Assembly: GCA_964389205.1 (NCBI GenBank)
Contig: CAYMDH010000012.1
Coordinates: 1-64,000, forward strand
Reading direction: 5' to 3'
Source of the DNA: Leptobacterium sp964389205
GTDB taxonomy: Bacteria; Bacteroidota; Bacteroidia; Flavobacteriales; Flavobacteriaceae
Length of the DNA stretch: 64,000 nucleotides
The notes beneath the pieces are model-generated. The model saw only the letters and a list, made by a program, of their open reading frames with translations, did no database searches and was not told where the DNA came from. Shown here piece after piece: positions 26,068 through 36,013 of this stretch. A program made the translations under genes and the position numbers. Positions within the stretch are counted from its first letter, which is position 1. Each line of letters opens with the position of its first letter.

Positions 26068-28980
26068 ATGTATAAATATATATTAGTTTTTATTCTCTTT
26101 TTTTCCGTAAATCTTTTTGGACAGCAAAGAAACCCATTAATTACAAAAGATTCTTTGGCACAAATTCAATGGGTAGACAGTATATATAATGATATGTCCC
26201 TTAAAGAGAAAATAGGACAACTTTATATGGTAGATGTTTTTTCCTCAAAAGGAAAAGCACACACAGATCGTATAAAATCATTAATAAAAGAATATCATAT
26301 TGGAGGAGTTATTTTTTCTAATGGAGGACCGCAACGACAGGCAAAATTAACCAATGAATATCAAGCATTGTCAAAAATACCATTGTTGGTTGCTATGGAT
26401 GCAGAATGGGGGCTAGCAATGCGATTAGACTCTACATATGCATACCCATGGAATATGACTCTTGGCGCTGTAAAGGACAATGAACTAATAAAAAAAGTTG
26501 GGTATCAAATAGGAAAACACGCAAATCGATTAGGAGTGCATATTAATTTTGCACCAGATATAGATATTAATACAAATCCTGATAATCCTATCATAGGAAA
26601 TAGATCTTTTGGAGAAGATAAAGAAAATGTAACGAATAAGGCATTGGCATTTATGAAAGGAATGCAAGAAGCAGGTATATTAAGTTGTGGGAAACATTTC
26701 CCTGGTCATGGAGATACAGCAACCGATTCTCATAAGACATTGCCTACCATTTCATTTTCGAAAGAACGAATAGATAGTATAGAACTCTATCCTTATAAAA
26801 GATTGATACAAGAAAAATTAGAAAGTGTTATGATAGCACATCTAAATGTTCCAAGTTTAGAATCTCGAAATGGATACCCTTCTTCCATTTCAGAAGGGAT
26901 TGTTACAGATTTATTAAAAAAACGTTTAGGATTTCAAGGCTTAGTATTTACAGATGCTCTTAATATGAAAGGGGCGACAAATTTTGATGAAGCTGGAGAA
27001 GTAGATTTGGCAGCGTTCTTAGCTGGGAACGATATATTACTAATTCCTGATGATATTCCTAAATCATTTCAAAAAATAACAAAAGCATATGGAAGTAATA
27101 TTATTACAGAAGAACGTTTAGCGTATTCTGTAAAGAAAATATTACTAGCAAAATATAAAGCTGGATTGCGTAAAGTAAAACCTATAGAAACAAAAAACCT
27201 TGTAGAAGATTTAAATACATTAAAAGATGAACTCCTTCATGAAGAGGTTATTGAAAATGCAATTACACTAGTTAAAAACAAACTTAACCTTGTACCTATT
27301 AGAAATCTTGAGATAAAGAAAATAGCCTATGTAGCTTTGGGTGATAACGATGGAAGTGTATTTTTAAATAGTATGCAGAAGTACGGTAAAGTAGATAAGG
27401 TTTCAGGGAATAGACTAGATGAGTTAATGGCCAAGCTAAAAAATTATAACCTTATAATAGTTGGTTTGCATAGATCAAATAAAACTCCTTGGAAAGGATA
27501 TAAGTTTAAAAATCAAGAACTAATATGGTTAAATGAGATTGCAAGAAAACACAATGTAATTTTAGACGTATTTGTAAAACCATATGCTTTGATAGATATT
27601 CCTTCATTAACAAATATTGAAAGTATAATAGTTAGTTATCAAAATAGCGAAATTGCTCAAAAAAAATCTGCTCAAGTTCTCTTTGGAGCACTTTTAAGTA
27701 AAGGAATATTGCCTGTTTCTGCACATGAAGAATTACTTGTAAATACAAGCTTAAAAATAAATAGATTAGAACGCTTAAAATATGGCCTTCCTGAAAGTGT
27801 TAATATGAATAGTTCTAAACTAAAAGAAATAGACTCTATTGTAAATACAGCAATAGATTCTTTAGTAATGCCAGGAGCTCAAATATTGATTGCTAGGAAA
27901 GGCAAAGTAGTATATCATAAGAATTTTGGAAAACCCACCTATAAATCTTCCAAAACAGTTTCTAATACAAATATTTACGATGTAGCATCATTGACAAAGA
28001 TTCTTGCAACCTTACCAATGATGATGAAATTAGAAGAACAAGGAAAAGTAGCGTTAAAAACACCATTAAAAGAAATGCTTGTAGAAGCAAAAGGGAGTAA
28101 TAAAGAAGACATAACCCTATTAGAAATGTTATCTCATTATGGTAGACTTAAAGCTTGGATACCCTATTACTTAAGAACGTTAGATACAGTTAGCAAAAAA
28201 CCTTCTTCAATATACTATAGAAAAATACCAAATAAATTTCATACAACAAAGGTGATAGGAAATTTATACCTTCGAGAAGATTTTAAGGATACGATTATGA
28301 ATCGCATTCTTGAAAGTGATTTGCTTCGTCGTAAAGAATATAGATATAGTGATGTACCTTATTATCTTTTAAAAGAATATATAGAGCGAACGTTAAAAAA
28401 ACCATTAAATGAATTAACGCAAGAGTATTTTTATGCTTCTCTAGGCGCAAATCACACTACTTATAATCCATTAGAAAAATTTTCAAGAGATAAGATTATT
28501 CCATCAGAAATAGATGCTTATTTTAGATATCAACCTATTCATGGTTATGTACATGATATGGGAGCTGCAATGCAAGGAGGAGTAGGAGGCCATGCAGGTT
28601 TATTTAGTAATGCAAATGACATTGCTAAAATTATGCAAATGTATATACAAGGAGGATATTATGGAGGAAAGAGGTATTTTAAAAACCAGACAATTAATAA
28701 GTTCAACACCTGTTATTTTTGTGAAGATAATAATAGGAGAGGAGTTGGATTTGATAAACCACAATTAGAAGATTCCGGTCCTACATGTGGTTGTGTTTCT
28801 GCTACTAGTTTTGGGCATAGCGGATTTACAGGAACATATACCTGGGCAGATCCTGAAAAAGAGATTGTATATGTATTTTTATCAAATAGAACTTTTCCAA
28901 CAGCAGAAAATAGAAAATTAATTAAACAAAATACTAGAACTATTATACAACAGGTCATTTATGATGCCATAGAAGATTGA
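26068..28980 (+). CDS. Fusion of GH3 beta-N-acetylglucosaminidase and beta-lactamase-like serine hydrolase
   Basis: The 970-residue secreted protein has a signal peptide (1-19), a GH3 domain (about 35-380) and a class C beta-lactamase/DD-peptidase-like domain (about 590-960). The GH3 part has the NagZ signature KHFPGHGDTATDSH (about 208-221) and the Asp nucleophile in FTDALNMKG (about 296). The second domain has the SxxK serine in ASLTK (Ser641, Lys644), YSD in place of YxN, and HSGFTG as the third box. The linker (about 385-570) is GH3-C-like. The ATG at 26068 gives a clean signal peptide. It probably trims muropeptides in the periplasm. The fusion is a known Bacteroidota design. Confidence 0.88.
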   Translation: MYKYILVFILFFSVNLFGQQRNPLITKDSLAQIQWVDSIYNDMSLKEKIGQLYMVDVFSSKGKAHTDRIKSLIKEYHIGGVIFSNGGPQRQAKLTNEYQALSKIPLLVAMDAEWGLAMRLDSTYAYPWNMTLGAVKDNELIKKVGYQIGKHANRLGVHINFAPDIDINTNPDNPIIGNRSFGEDKENVTNKALAFMKGMQEAGILSCGKHFPGHGDTATDSHKTLPTISFSKERIDSIELYPYKRLIQEKLESVMIAHLNVPSLESRNGYPSSISEGIVTDLLKKRLGFQGLVFTDALNMKGATNFDEAGEVDLAAFLAGNDILLIPDDIPKSFQKITKAYGSNIITEERLAYSVKKILLAKYKAGLRKVKPIETKNLVEDLNTLKDELLHEEVIENAITLVKNKLNLVPIRNLEIKKIAYVALGDNDGSVFLNSMQKYGKVDKVSGNRLDELMAKLKNYNLIIVGLHRSNKTPWKGYKFKNQELIWLNEIARKHNVILDVFVKPYALIDIPSLTNIESIIVSYQNSEIAQKKSAQVLFGALLSKGILPVSAHEELLVNTSLKINRLERLKYGLPESVNMNSSKLKEIDSIVNTAIDSLVMPGAQILIARKGKVVYHKNFGKPTYKSSKTVSNTNIYDVASLTKILATLPMMMKLEEQGKVALKTPLKEMLVEAKGSNKEDITLLEMLSHYGRLKAWIPYYLRTLDTVSKKPSSIYYRKIPNKFHTTKVIGNLYLREDFKDTIMNRILESDLLRRKEYRYSDVPYYLLKEYIERTLKKPLNELTQEYFYASLGANHTTYNPLEKFSRDKIIPSEIDAYFRYQPIHGYVHDMGAAMQGGVGGHAGLFSNANDIAKIMQMYIQGGYYGGKRYFKNQTINKFNTCYFCEDNNRRGVGFDKPQLEDSGPTCGCVSATSFGHSGFTGTYTWADPEKEIVYVFLSNRTFPTAENRKLIKQNTRTIIQQVIYDAIED

Positions 28981-29016
28981 TATAACATTAATAGATTTTA
29001 GTAGATAAATATAGAA

Positions 29017-30144
29017 ATGAAAATAGGTATAGTTTGTTACCCAACATTTGGAGGAAGTGGAGTTGTAGCCACAGAATTAGGAATAGCACTTGCTAATAGA
29101 GGGCATGAGGTACATTTTATAACATACAAACAACCAGTAAGACTAGCACTTTTAAATAACAATATTTTTTATCACGAAGTGCATGTTCCTGAGTATGCAT
29201 TATTTCATTATCAACCCTATGAATTGGCCTTATCCAGTAAGTTGGTAAATATGGTGAAAATGCATAAAATAGAACTGTTGCATGTGCATTATGCAATTCC
29301 ACATGCTTATGCTGGTTATATGGCGAAAAAGATGCTTCAGTCGGAAGGAGTAAATATCCCAATGGTGACCACCTTACATGGTACCGATATTACTTTAGTT
29401 GGGAATCATCCATTTTATAAACCTGCAGTAACATTCAGTATTAATAAGTCTGACGTAGTTACATCTGTATCGCAAAGTTTAAAAGAAGATACGCTGCGGC
29501 TTTTTAATATAAAGAAGGAAGTATATGTAATTCCTAATTTTATAGACTCTAGCAAATACAATCAAAGCTTTACAGATTGTCAAAGAGATTTAATGGCAGA
29601 TGAAAATGAAAAAATAATAACACATATTAGTAATTTTAGAAAGGTAAAAAGAATCCCCGACGTTATTCAAATTTTTTCTCGTGTAGCAAAAAAAATGCCA
29701 GCTAAACTCATTATGGTAGGGGAAGGACCCGAAAAAGGAGCGGCAGAACAATTGTGTAAAAAATTAGGAATAACAGATAAGGTTCTATTTTTAGGTAACA
29801 GTAACGAAATAGATAGAATTCTTTGTTTTAGCGATCTGTTTTTATTGCCTTCAGAAACAGAAAGTTTTGGTTTGGCAGCCTTAGAAGCTATGATTAATAA
29901 TGTACCAGTAATATCTAGTAATGCAGGAGGTTTACCGGAAACTAATATTCATGGAGTTTCTGGTTATTTGAGTAATATAGGAGATGTAGATGAAATGGCA
30001 GAAAATGCTATTAAAATTTTAAAAGATGAAGTCACTTTAAAACGATTTAAGGAAAATGCAAAAAAAGAAGCTCTTAAATTTGAAATAGCTAATGTGGTTC
30101 CTCTCTACGAAAAAATTTATGAAGAAGCTTTTAATTTGGCGTAA
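29017..30144 (+). CDS. bshA: N-acetyl-alpha-D-glucosaminyl L-malate synthase BshA
   Basis: BshA joins UDP-GlcNAc to L-malate in the first step of bacillithiol synthesis. The 375-residue GT4 enzyme shows the family N-terminus KIGIVCYPTFGGSGVVATELG (2-22 region), the malate-site stretch HGTDITLVG (about 122-130) and the C-terminal EX7E motif in SETESFGLAALEA. The paralogous cluster glycosyltransferases lack the N-terminal signature. It lies 37 bp after the GH3 fusion gene. BshB and BshC are not in the window. Confidence 0.92.
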   Translation: MKIGIVCYPTFGGSGVVATELGIALANRGHEVHFITYKQPVRLALLNNNIFYHEVHVPEYALFHYQPYELALSSKLVNMVKMHKIELLHVHYAIPHAYAGYMAKKMLQSEGVNIPMVTTLHGTDITLVGNHPFYKPAVTFSINKSDVVTSVSQSLKEDTLRLFNIKKEVYVIPNFIDSSKYNQSFTDCQRDLMADENEKIITHISNFRKVKRIPDVIQIFSRVAKKMPAKLIMVGEGPEKGAAEQLCKKLGITDKVLFLGNSNEIDRILCFSDLFLLPSETESFGLAALEAMINNVPVISSNAGGLPETNIHGVSGYLSNIGDVDEMAENAIKILKDEVTLKRFKENAKKEALKFEIANVVPLYEKIYEEAFNLA

Positions 30145-30376
30145 GAGATACATTTCTGCAAATAAATATCATTAGATTTTGCCTTCTACCCTCTTTTAAT
30201 GGTATTTTGTAGAATATTTTTTACCAATCAGATTAATTCTTTAATATTTATGCCATAATAATCTGCCTTACCCAATGAACTATGTTAGTTTTCGCACCTA
30301 TAAATTGAAAATTAATAAACCTATTAATTAAGTAATAACTTGGAGGGTAATGATTTGATTTACTTAAAATTATATT

Positions 30377-32068
30377 ATGGTCATTTTAGGATTAAATTAC
30401 TTTTTTCATGATTCTACAGCATGTATTGTAATTGACGGAAAGCTAATAGCGGCGATAGAAGAAGAACGCCTCAATAGGGACAAACACACAAGGCTTTTTC
30501 CTTCACTCTCTATAGAGCGATGTTTAAAAATTGCTGGTATAGATTATACAGAGATAGATTATATAGCAGTTTCAATTAAACCTTCTCATAATATTGGAAA
30601 AAAAGCTATTCATTGTATAAAAAATTTAAAGACATTCAAGCCTTTTATCAATCATGAATTAGTACATGCCTACAATAAACAGAAGAGCTTTTGGAATTGG
30701 TTCAAACGACATTGGAATGATAAAGCAAAAGGACCAAAAGTACACTTTATCGAACATCACTTTAGCCATGCACCAGGAACATTTTTTGTTTCTCCATATA
30801 AAGAGGCAGCACTGTTAGGAATTGATGGCTCTGGTGAATGGGCAACGACATGGTTAGGGTATGGTAAAGAAAATACTGTAAAGCGATTAGGACAAAGCTT
30901 TTTCCCTAATTCATTAGGATCTTTTTATGAAGCTGTCACACAATTTTGTGGTTTTAGAACGAATTATGATGAAGGGAAAACAATGGGACTAGCTCCTATG
31001 GGAGACCCTGAAGTTTTTAAAGACGAAGTAGAAAAAATAATTACAGTAAAAAGTAACGGAGAATTATCTTTTGATTTAAGTTACTTTAATTACCAGAACA
31101 TGAGCTGGAAACGTTGTTCTCCTAAGTTTTATAAAATATTTGGAGAACCCAGAAAACATGGAGAAGATTTTAAAAAGCATCATATAGACGTAGCGGCCGC
31201 CTTTCAGAGAGTTTTAGAAGATAAAGTATTAGAAATTTGTGAAATTCTTTATCAAAAAACCCAAGCTGATTATTTAATAGTATCAGGTGGTGTTTCTTTG
31301 AATAGTGTAATGAATGGTCGTATTGTTAGAGAAAGTTCTTTTAAAGATGTATATGTAATGCCAGCAGCTGGAGACAATGGTACAGCAATTGGAGCAGCTT
31401 TTTATTTGTACAATGGAATTCTCAAAAAACCAAGAGTATATGTTCATGACAATCCATATGTTGGAACAGAATATAGTAATGAAGAAATTAAAAAAGTTTT
31501 AGATGGTGCTAAATTATCATATGAGCATCATGAGGATATTTGTGAGAAAACGGCAGAAATTTTAGCAGAAGGCAATATTATAGGTTGGTTTCAAGGCCCT
31601 ATGGAGATAGGTCCCAGAGCATTAGGAAGCAGGAGTATTTTAGCTAATCCTGCATTTCCACAAATGAAAGATAAAATTAATTCTCAAGTGAAATTTAGAG
31701 AGGCATACAGACCTTTTGCTCCATCTACTATTGAAGAAGCAAAGAATGATTTTTTTGATTTAAAAGTAGAAGCACCTTTTATGCTAAAAGTTTGTAATGT
31801 ACTAGAAAATAAACGATCTGTGATACCTGCAGTTACTCATGTAGATGGAAGTGCACGCTTGCAAACGGTAAAGAAAAAACTCCATCCAAGGTATTACAAT
31901 GTTATAAAAGAAATGGGAAAAAAAACAGGGGTACCTGTTGTTTTAAATACAAGTTTTAATATACAAGGAGAGCCCGTAGTAGAATCTCCCAAAGACGCAA
32001 TACGTTGTTTCTTTTCTACTGGTTTAGATATATTGGTAATAGGAAATTATATTATTACGAAAAACTGA
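30377..32068 (+). CDS. Carbamoyltransferase (NodU/CmcH family)
   Basis: The 563-residue enzyme transfers a carbamoyl group from carbamoyl phosphate to a hydroxyl, here probably a sugar of the surface polysaccharide. The N-terminal Kae1-like domain (about 1-345) has HDSTACIV (11-18), HHFSHAPGTFF and DEGKTMGLAPMG. The C-terminal domain (about 380-563) has the family signature GPRALGSRSILANP and VVLNTSFNIQGEP. It opens the plus-strand decoration module after a 232-bp gap in which I see no confident promoter. Confidence 0.9.
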   Translation: MVILGLNYFFHDSTACIVIDGKLIAAIEEERLNRDKHTRLFPSLSIERCLKIAGIDYTEIDYIAVSIKPSHNIGKKAIHCIKNLKTFKPFINHELVHAYNKQKSFWNWFKRHWNDKAKGPKVHFIEHHFSHAPGTFFVSPYKEAALLGIDGSGEWATTWLGYGKENTVKRLGQSFFPNSLGSFYEAVTQFCGFRTNYDEGKTMGLAPMGDPEVFKDEVEKIITVKSNGELSFDLSYFNYQNMSWKRCSPKFYKIFGEPRKHGEDFKKHHIDVAAAFQRVLEDKVLEICEILYQKTQADYLIVSGGVSLNSVMNGRIVRESSFKDVYVMPAAGDNGTAIGAAFYLYNGILKKPRVYVHDNPYVGTEYSNEEIKKVLDGAKLSYEHHEDICEKTAEILAEGNIIGWFQGPMEIGPRALGSRSILANPAFPQMKDKINSQVKFREAYRPFAPSTIEEAKNDFFDLKVEAPFMLKVCNVLENKRSVIPAVTHVDGSARLQTVKKKLHPRYYNVIKEMGKKTGVPVVLNTSFNIQGEPVVESPKDAIRCFFSTGLDILVIGNYIITKN

Positions 32069-32175
32069 TATAATTTTTCAGATACAATTATTAAAACCTC
32101 CTGAAAAGAAATTACGTAAAAATGTATTAAGTACTTATATAGTAGAATATTTTTCTATTTAATAAATAGTTATGT

Positions 32176-33609
32176 ATGTTTTTTAATTCGATAGACTTTT
32201 TTGTATTTCTACCGATAGTTTTTATACTATACTGGTTTATCACAGCCAAACATTTAAAGCTTCAAAATTTTTTGATAGTAATAGCTAGTTATGTTTTTTA
32301 TGGTTGGTGGGATTGGCGTTTTCTATCACTTATTATGTTTAGTACGCTTGTAGATTATACTATTGGTATTTTGTTGTTTAAACAAACAAATAAATCTGTA
32401 AGAAAACAATTGCTTTGGATTAGTATAATTGTAAACCTAGGTTTTTTAGGTTTTTTTAAATATTACAATTTTTTTCTTGAAAGTTTTATAGCCTCTTTTT
32501 CTTTTTTTGGAAAAGAAATCAGCGCGAATACTTTAGATATTATCCTTCCTGTAGGAATTAGTTTTTACACATTTCAGACATTAAGTTATACTATTGATGT
32601 ATACAAAAGAAAACTAACCCCAACATCAGATTTTATTGCTTTCTCTGCCTTTGTTTGTTTTTTTCCTCAATTAGTCGCGGGACCTATTGAAAGAGCTACT
32701 AATCTTTTGCCACAGTTTTTTAAAAAACGGTTGTTTAATTACGATCTAGCGAAAGATGGAGTTCGACAAATTTTATGGGGTTTGTTTAAAAAAGTTGTCA
32801 TCGCAGATAATTGTGCAATGTATGCTAACACAATCTTTAATGATTATACAGACTACAATGGAAGCACATTATTTTTAGGCGCGTTTTTCTTTACATTTCA
32901 GATATATGGAGATTTTTCTGGATACTCAGATATTGCAATAGGAGTTTCAAGATTATTTGGATTTAATTTAAAACAAAACTTTGCATTCCCTTATTTTTCA
33001 CGAGACATAGCAGAGTTTTGGAGGAGATGGCACATTTCATTGTCAACCTGGTTCAGGGATTATGTTTATATTCCATTGGGCGGTAGTAAAGGAGGAGTAA
33101 TGATGAAAGTGAGAAATACTTTTATCATCTTTATTGTGAGTGGTTTTTGGCATGGAGCAAACTGGACTTTTATAGCATGGGGAGCGCTTAATGCAATTTA
33201 TTTTCTGCCCTTATTATTATTTAATAAGAATAGAGTGCATACAGATATTATCGCTAAAAATACAATCCTCCCAAGTCTATATGAACTATTTCAAATGCTC
33301 ATTACTTTTAGTATTACAATTTTGGCATGGGTATTTTTTAGAGCAAATTCTATTAACCATGCATTACTGTATTTAAAAGGAATATTTTCTTTTTCTTTTT
33401 TATCACTTCCAGAGTTGTTTCCAATACCAATCATCATCTTAATAGCCTTATTTGTGAGTGTAGAATGGATCGGGAGAAAAGGACAATACGGTATAGAAAA
33501 TATTGTTAAGCTGAATAGATTTATAAGATGGGGTGTATATTTTTTAATCATATTCATTCTTTTTAGGTTTACAGGAAGCGAACAAGAATTTATTTATTTT
33601 CAATTTTAA
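32176..33609 (+). CDS. MBOAT family O-acyltransferase (AlgI-like), copy 1
   Basis: The 477-residue inner-membrane protein has about ten or more helices and typical MBOAT motifs: FYGWWDWRF (about 41-49), LPVGISFYTFQ, FFPQLVAGPIERA, AEFWRRWHISLSTWFRDYVYIPLGG (about 278-302) and the catalytic His326 in FWHGANW. AlgI-type enzymes move acyl groups, mostly acetyl, across the membrane for polysaccharide acylation. It is 4 bp ahead of an SGNH-like gene, its likely partner, and is paralogous to the MBOAT at 34557. Confidence 0.92.
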   Translation: MFFNSIDFFVFLPIVFILYWFITAKHLKLQNFLIVIASYVFYGWWDWRFLSLIMFSTLVDYTIGILLFKQTNKSVRKQLLWISIIVNLGFLGFFKYYNFFLESFIASFSFFGKEISANTLDIILPVGISFYTFQTLSYTIDVYKRKLTPTSDFIAFSAFVCFFPQLVAGPIERATNLLPQFFKKRLFNYDLAKDGVRQILWGLFKKVVIADNCAMYANTIFNDYTDYNGSTLFLGAFFFTFQIYGDFSGYSDIAIGVSRLFGFNLKQNFAFPYFSRDIAEFWRRWHISLSTWFRDYVYIPLGGSKGGVMMKVRNTFIIFIVSGFWHGANWTFIAWGALNAIYFLPLLLFNKNRVHTDIIAKNTILPSLYELFQMLITFSITILAWVFFRANSINHALLYLKGIFSFSFLSLPELFPIPIIILIALFVSVEWIGRKGQYGIENIVKLNRFIRWGVYFLIIFILFRFTGSEQEFIYFQF

Positions 33610-33613
33610 AGAA

Positions 33614-34540
33614 ATGAAAACATTTATTAGAGATATAATAGTATTCGCCTTATTAGGATTATGTTTAAGTGAATTTATTGCAAGAACTACATATTTAACT
33701 GTAGATATCCCTAAGAGAGAAATTGATCAGTATGGAATACAAAAATATGTACCAAATCAAACAGGTAGTTGGAAAAATAATACACATAAATGGGTAATTA
33801 ATGAATTAGGTTGGGCAGGGAAATTACCAAAAAGTTATGATCAATTAGTGACCATAATTGGAGATTCTTATATCGAGAATTTTATGAATCCAAATGAATG
33901 TAGACAAAAAAATTATTTAAAAAACAGGTTTCCTAACCGTAATTTTTTAGAAGCAGGAAGAGCAGGAGTTTCGTTTATTGAAGCAATGGAGATTACAAAA
34001 CAATTTGAAAGTTATAATCCTGTTAATCAACTCATATACGTGAGCGGTAATGATTTTATAGAGAGTGTAAAAGAAATTAAACCTTTATATGATATTACTC
34101 AATTAAGTATAGATAATAAAGAAGTAATTCCTGGAAGAATGAAGTCAAGTACATTGAAAAACACCTTGTATAATTGGAAGTTTATTTTCTATTTATACAG
34201 AAGATTTCCTTTAGCCAACTTAAAAAGTATTTTCAATAAAAAACAGTCTGTCGAAGAAAAAGTAACTAAGAACGAAAAAGGAGCTATAGAATTAAAAAAA
34301 ATAAAGAATCTTCTAGATTTTGTGGTTTCTAATTATGAAATTGCAGGCAAAACTCTTGTCTTTCATCCAAGTACAAATATAAAAATCATCCAAAAAGTAA
34401 AAGCAGTAGGGTTTGATGTAATTATTTTAGATGATGACGATGATAACAAAAGTTGGACATTTGAATATGATAATCATTGGAACTGTTATGGACATGAACA
34501 GGTTGCAAAACAGGTCGCTACATATTTAAATACAGAGTAA
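33614..34540 (+). CDS. SGNH-hydrolase-like protein paired with MBOAT copy 1
   Basis: The 308-residue protein has one N-terminal membrane segment (about 7-25) and a periplasmic domain with the SGNH nucleophile motif GDSYIE (Gly83-Asp84-Ser85) and a late Asp-x-His in YDNHWN (Asp286, His288). This is the AlgJ/AlgX-like logic: the MBOAT brings the acyl group across and the SGNH protein attaches it. Identity to known families is too low for a firm name. It is 4 bp downstream of MBOAT 1. Confidence 0.72.
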   Translation: MKTFIRDIIVFALLGLCLSEFIARTTYLTVDIPKREIDQYGIQKYVPNQTGSWKNNTHKWVINELGWAGKLPKSYDQLVTIIGDSYIENFMNPNECRQKNYLKNRFPNRNFLEAGRAGVSFIEAMEITKQFESYNPVNQLIYVSGNDFIESVKEIKPLYDITQLSIDNKEVIPGRMKSSTLKNTLYNWKFIFYLYRRFPLANLKSIFNKKQSVEEKVTKNEKGAIELKKIKNLLDFVVSNYEIAGKTLVFHPSTNIKIIQKVKAVGFDVIILDDDDDNKSWTFEYDNHWNCYGHEQVAKQVATYLNTE

Positions 34541-34556
34541 ACATAAAAAAATATTG

Positions 34557-36008
34557 ATGCTATTTAATTCACTTGAATTTTTTATTTTCTTACCAATAGT
34601 CTTCGTTTTATATTGGTTTGTATTTAATAAAAACCTTAAGCTTCAAAATGTATTAGTTTTAATAGCGAGTTATTTTTTCTATGGTTGGTGGGATTGGAGA
34701 TTTCTCTTTCTTATAATATTAAGTACAGTTGTAGATTACTTAGTAGGACTAAAGATTCATAAAAGTGAACACCAAAAAACTAGAAAGTGTTGGTTATGGG
34801 TCAGTGTTTTATTTAATGTAGGTCTTTTAGGGTTTTTTAAATACTTTAATTTCTTTGTAGACTCATGGATGGATATGATGTCTACTTTTGGAGTAGCCAC
34901 ACAAAGTACATGGACATTACAAGTTATACTACCTGTTGGAATTTCTTTTTACACTTTTCAAACGATGTCGTATTCATTTGACATTTATTATAAAAAATTA
35001 GAGCCCACCAAGCAATTTATTGCTTTTGCTGCTTTTGTTGGATTCTTCCCCCAGTTGGTCGCTGGACCTATAGAAAGAGCATCAAATTTACTTTCTCAAA
35101 TAACAAATAAGAGAGTTTTTAATTACAATCAAATAGTAGGAGGAGGGAAGCTAATTTTATGGGGGTTGTTTAAAAAGCTTGTAATAGCAGATGGACTAGC
35201 TCCTATAGTAGATGATATATTTGCAAATTATGGAGATTATTCGGCTTCTACATTAATCATGGGAGTTGTCTTTTTTAGCTTTCAGGTATATGGGGATTTT
35301 AGCGGTTATTCTGACATAGCTATTGGAACTGCTAAACTTTTTGGAGTAGAACTGATGTCTAATTTTAAGTTTCCTAATTTTTCAAGAAATGTAGCCGAAT
35401 ATTGGCAACGATGGCACGTCTCTTTATCCACCTGGTTCAGGCATTATGTATATATTCCTTTAGGCGGGTCTAGAGTAACAAAGCTTAAATCTGTTCGAAA
35501 TATCATTATTATTTTTTTAGTGAGTGGTTTTTGGCATGGCGCAAACTGGACTTTTATTTTTTGGGGAGCTATTCATGCTTTATTTTATATTCCCGTCTTT
35601 TTAATGGGAAGAAACCGTGTTTATATGGGGAATGTTGTTGGTGGAAATTCATGGTTTCCTTCACTAAAAGAAATTCTTCAATTATTTTGGACGTTTATTT
35701 TGATTACTTTTTCACGGATATTTTTTAGATCGCGATCTATTACAGACGCTTTTGATTATATCAAAACTATTGTAGGTAATTTTTCATATGAAGCCTATCA
35801 TCACCCTCTGGGATATAGAATGATTGATTATTATATTTTGATAATAGCCTTTGTGCTTTATGAATATAGAATTAGAAAAGATGAAAGAGCTCCCTTTAAA
35901 TTTAAATCAAGAATCGTTAGATTTATAGTATACTCTATAGTAATTTTAGGAATACTCTTGTTTTACGATAGTGGTTTTGATAGGTCATTTATATATTTTC
36001 AATTTTAA
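34557..36008 (+). CDS. MBOAT family O-acyltransferase (AlgI-like), copy 2
   Basis: The 483-residue protein has the same motifs as copy 1: FYGWWDWRF, LPVGISFYTFQ, AEYWQRWHVSLSTWFRHYVYIPLGG and catalytic His327 in FWHGANW. N-termini of the two copies are closely alike (LFNSLEFFIFLPIVFVLYWF). The ATG at 34557 is preferred over the TTG just before it. It is 16 bp after SGNH 1 and 5 bp before SGNH 2, forming a tandem MBOAT-SGNH duplication. Confidence 0.91.
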   Translation: MLFNSLEFFIFLPIVFVLYWFVFNKNLKLQNVLVLIASYFFYGWWDWRFLFLIILSTVVDYLVGLKIHKSEHQKTRKCWLWVSVLFNVGLLGFFKYFNFFVDSWMDMMSTFGVATQSTWTLQVILPVGISFYTFQTMSYSFDIYYKKLEPTKQFIAFAAFVGFFPQLVAGPIERASNLLSQITNKRVFNYNQIVGGGKLILWGLFKKLVIADGLAPIVDDIFANYGDYSASTLIMGVVFFSFQVYGDFSGYSDIAIGTAKLFGVELMSNFKFPNFSRNVAEYWQRWHVSLSTWFRHYVYIPLGGSRVTKLKSVRNIIIIFLVSGFWHGANWTFIFWGAIHALFYIPVFLMGRNRVYMGNVVGGNSWFPSLKEILQLFWTFILITFSRIFFRSRSITDAFDYIKTIVGNFSYEAYHHPLGYRMIDYYILIIAFVLYEYRIRKDERAPFKFKSRIVRFIVYSIVILGILLFYDSGFDRSFIYFQF

Positions 36009-36013
36009 ACCTA

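Noticed and set aside
30184..30214. Possible terminator after bshA (TTCTAC with GTAGAA)
   Set aside because: Only 6 bp of stem and a loop of 19 nt, so too weak to call.
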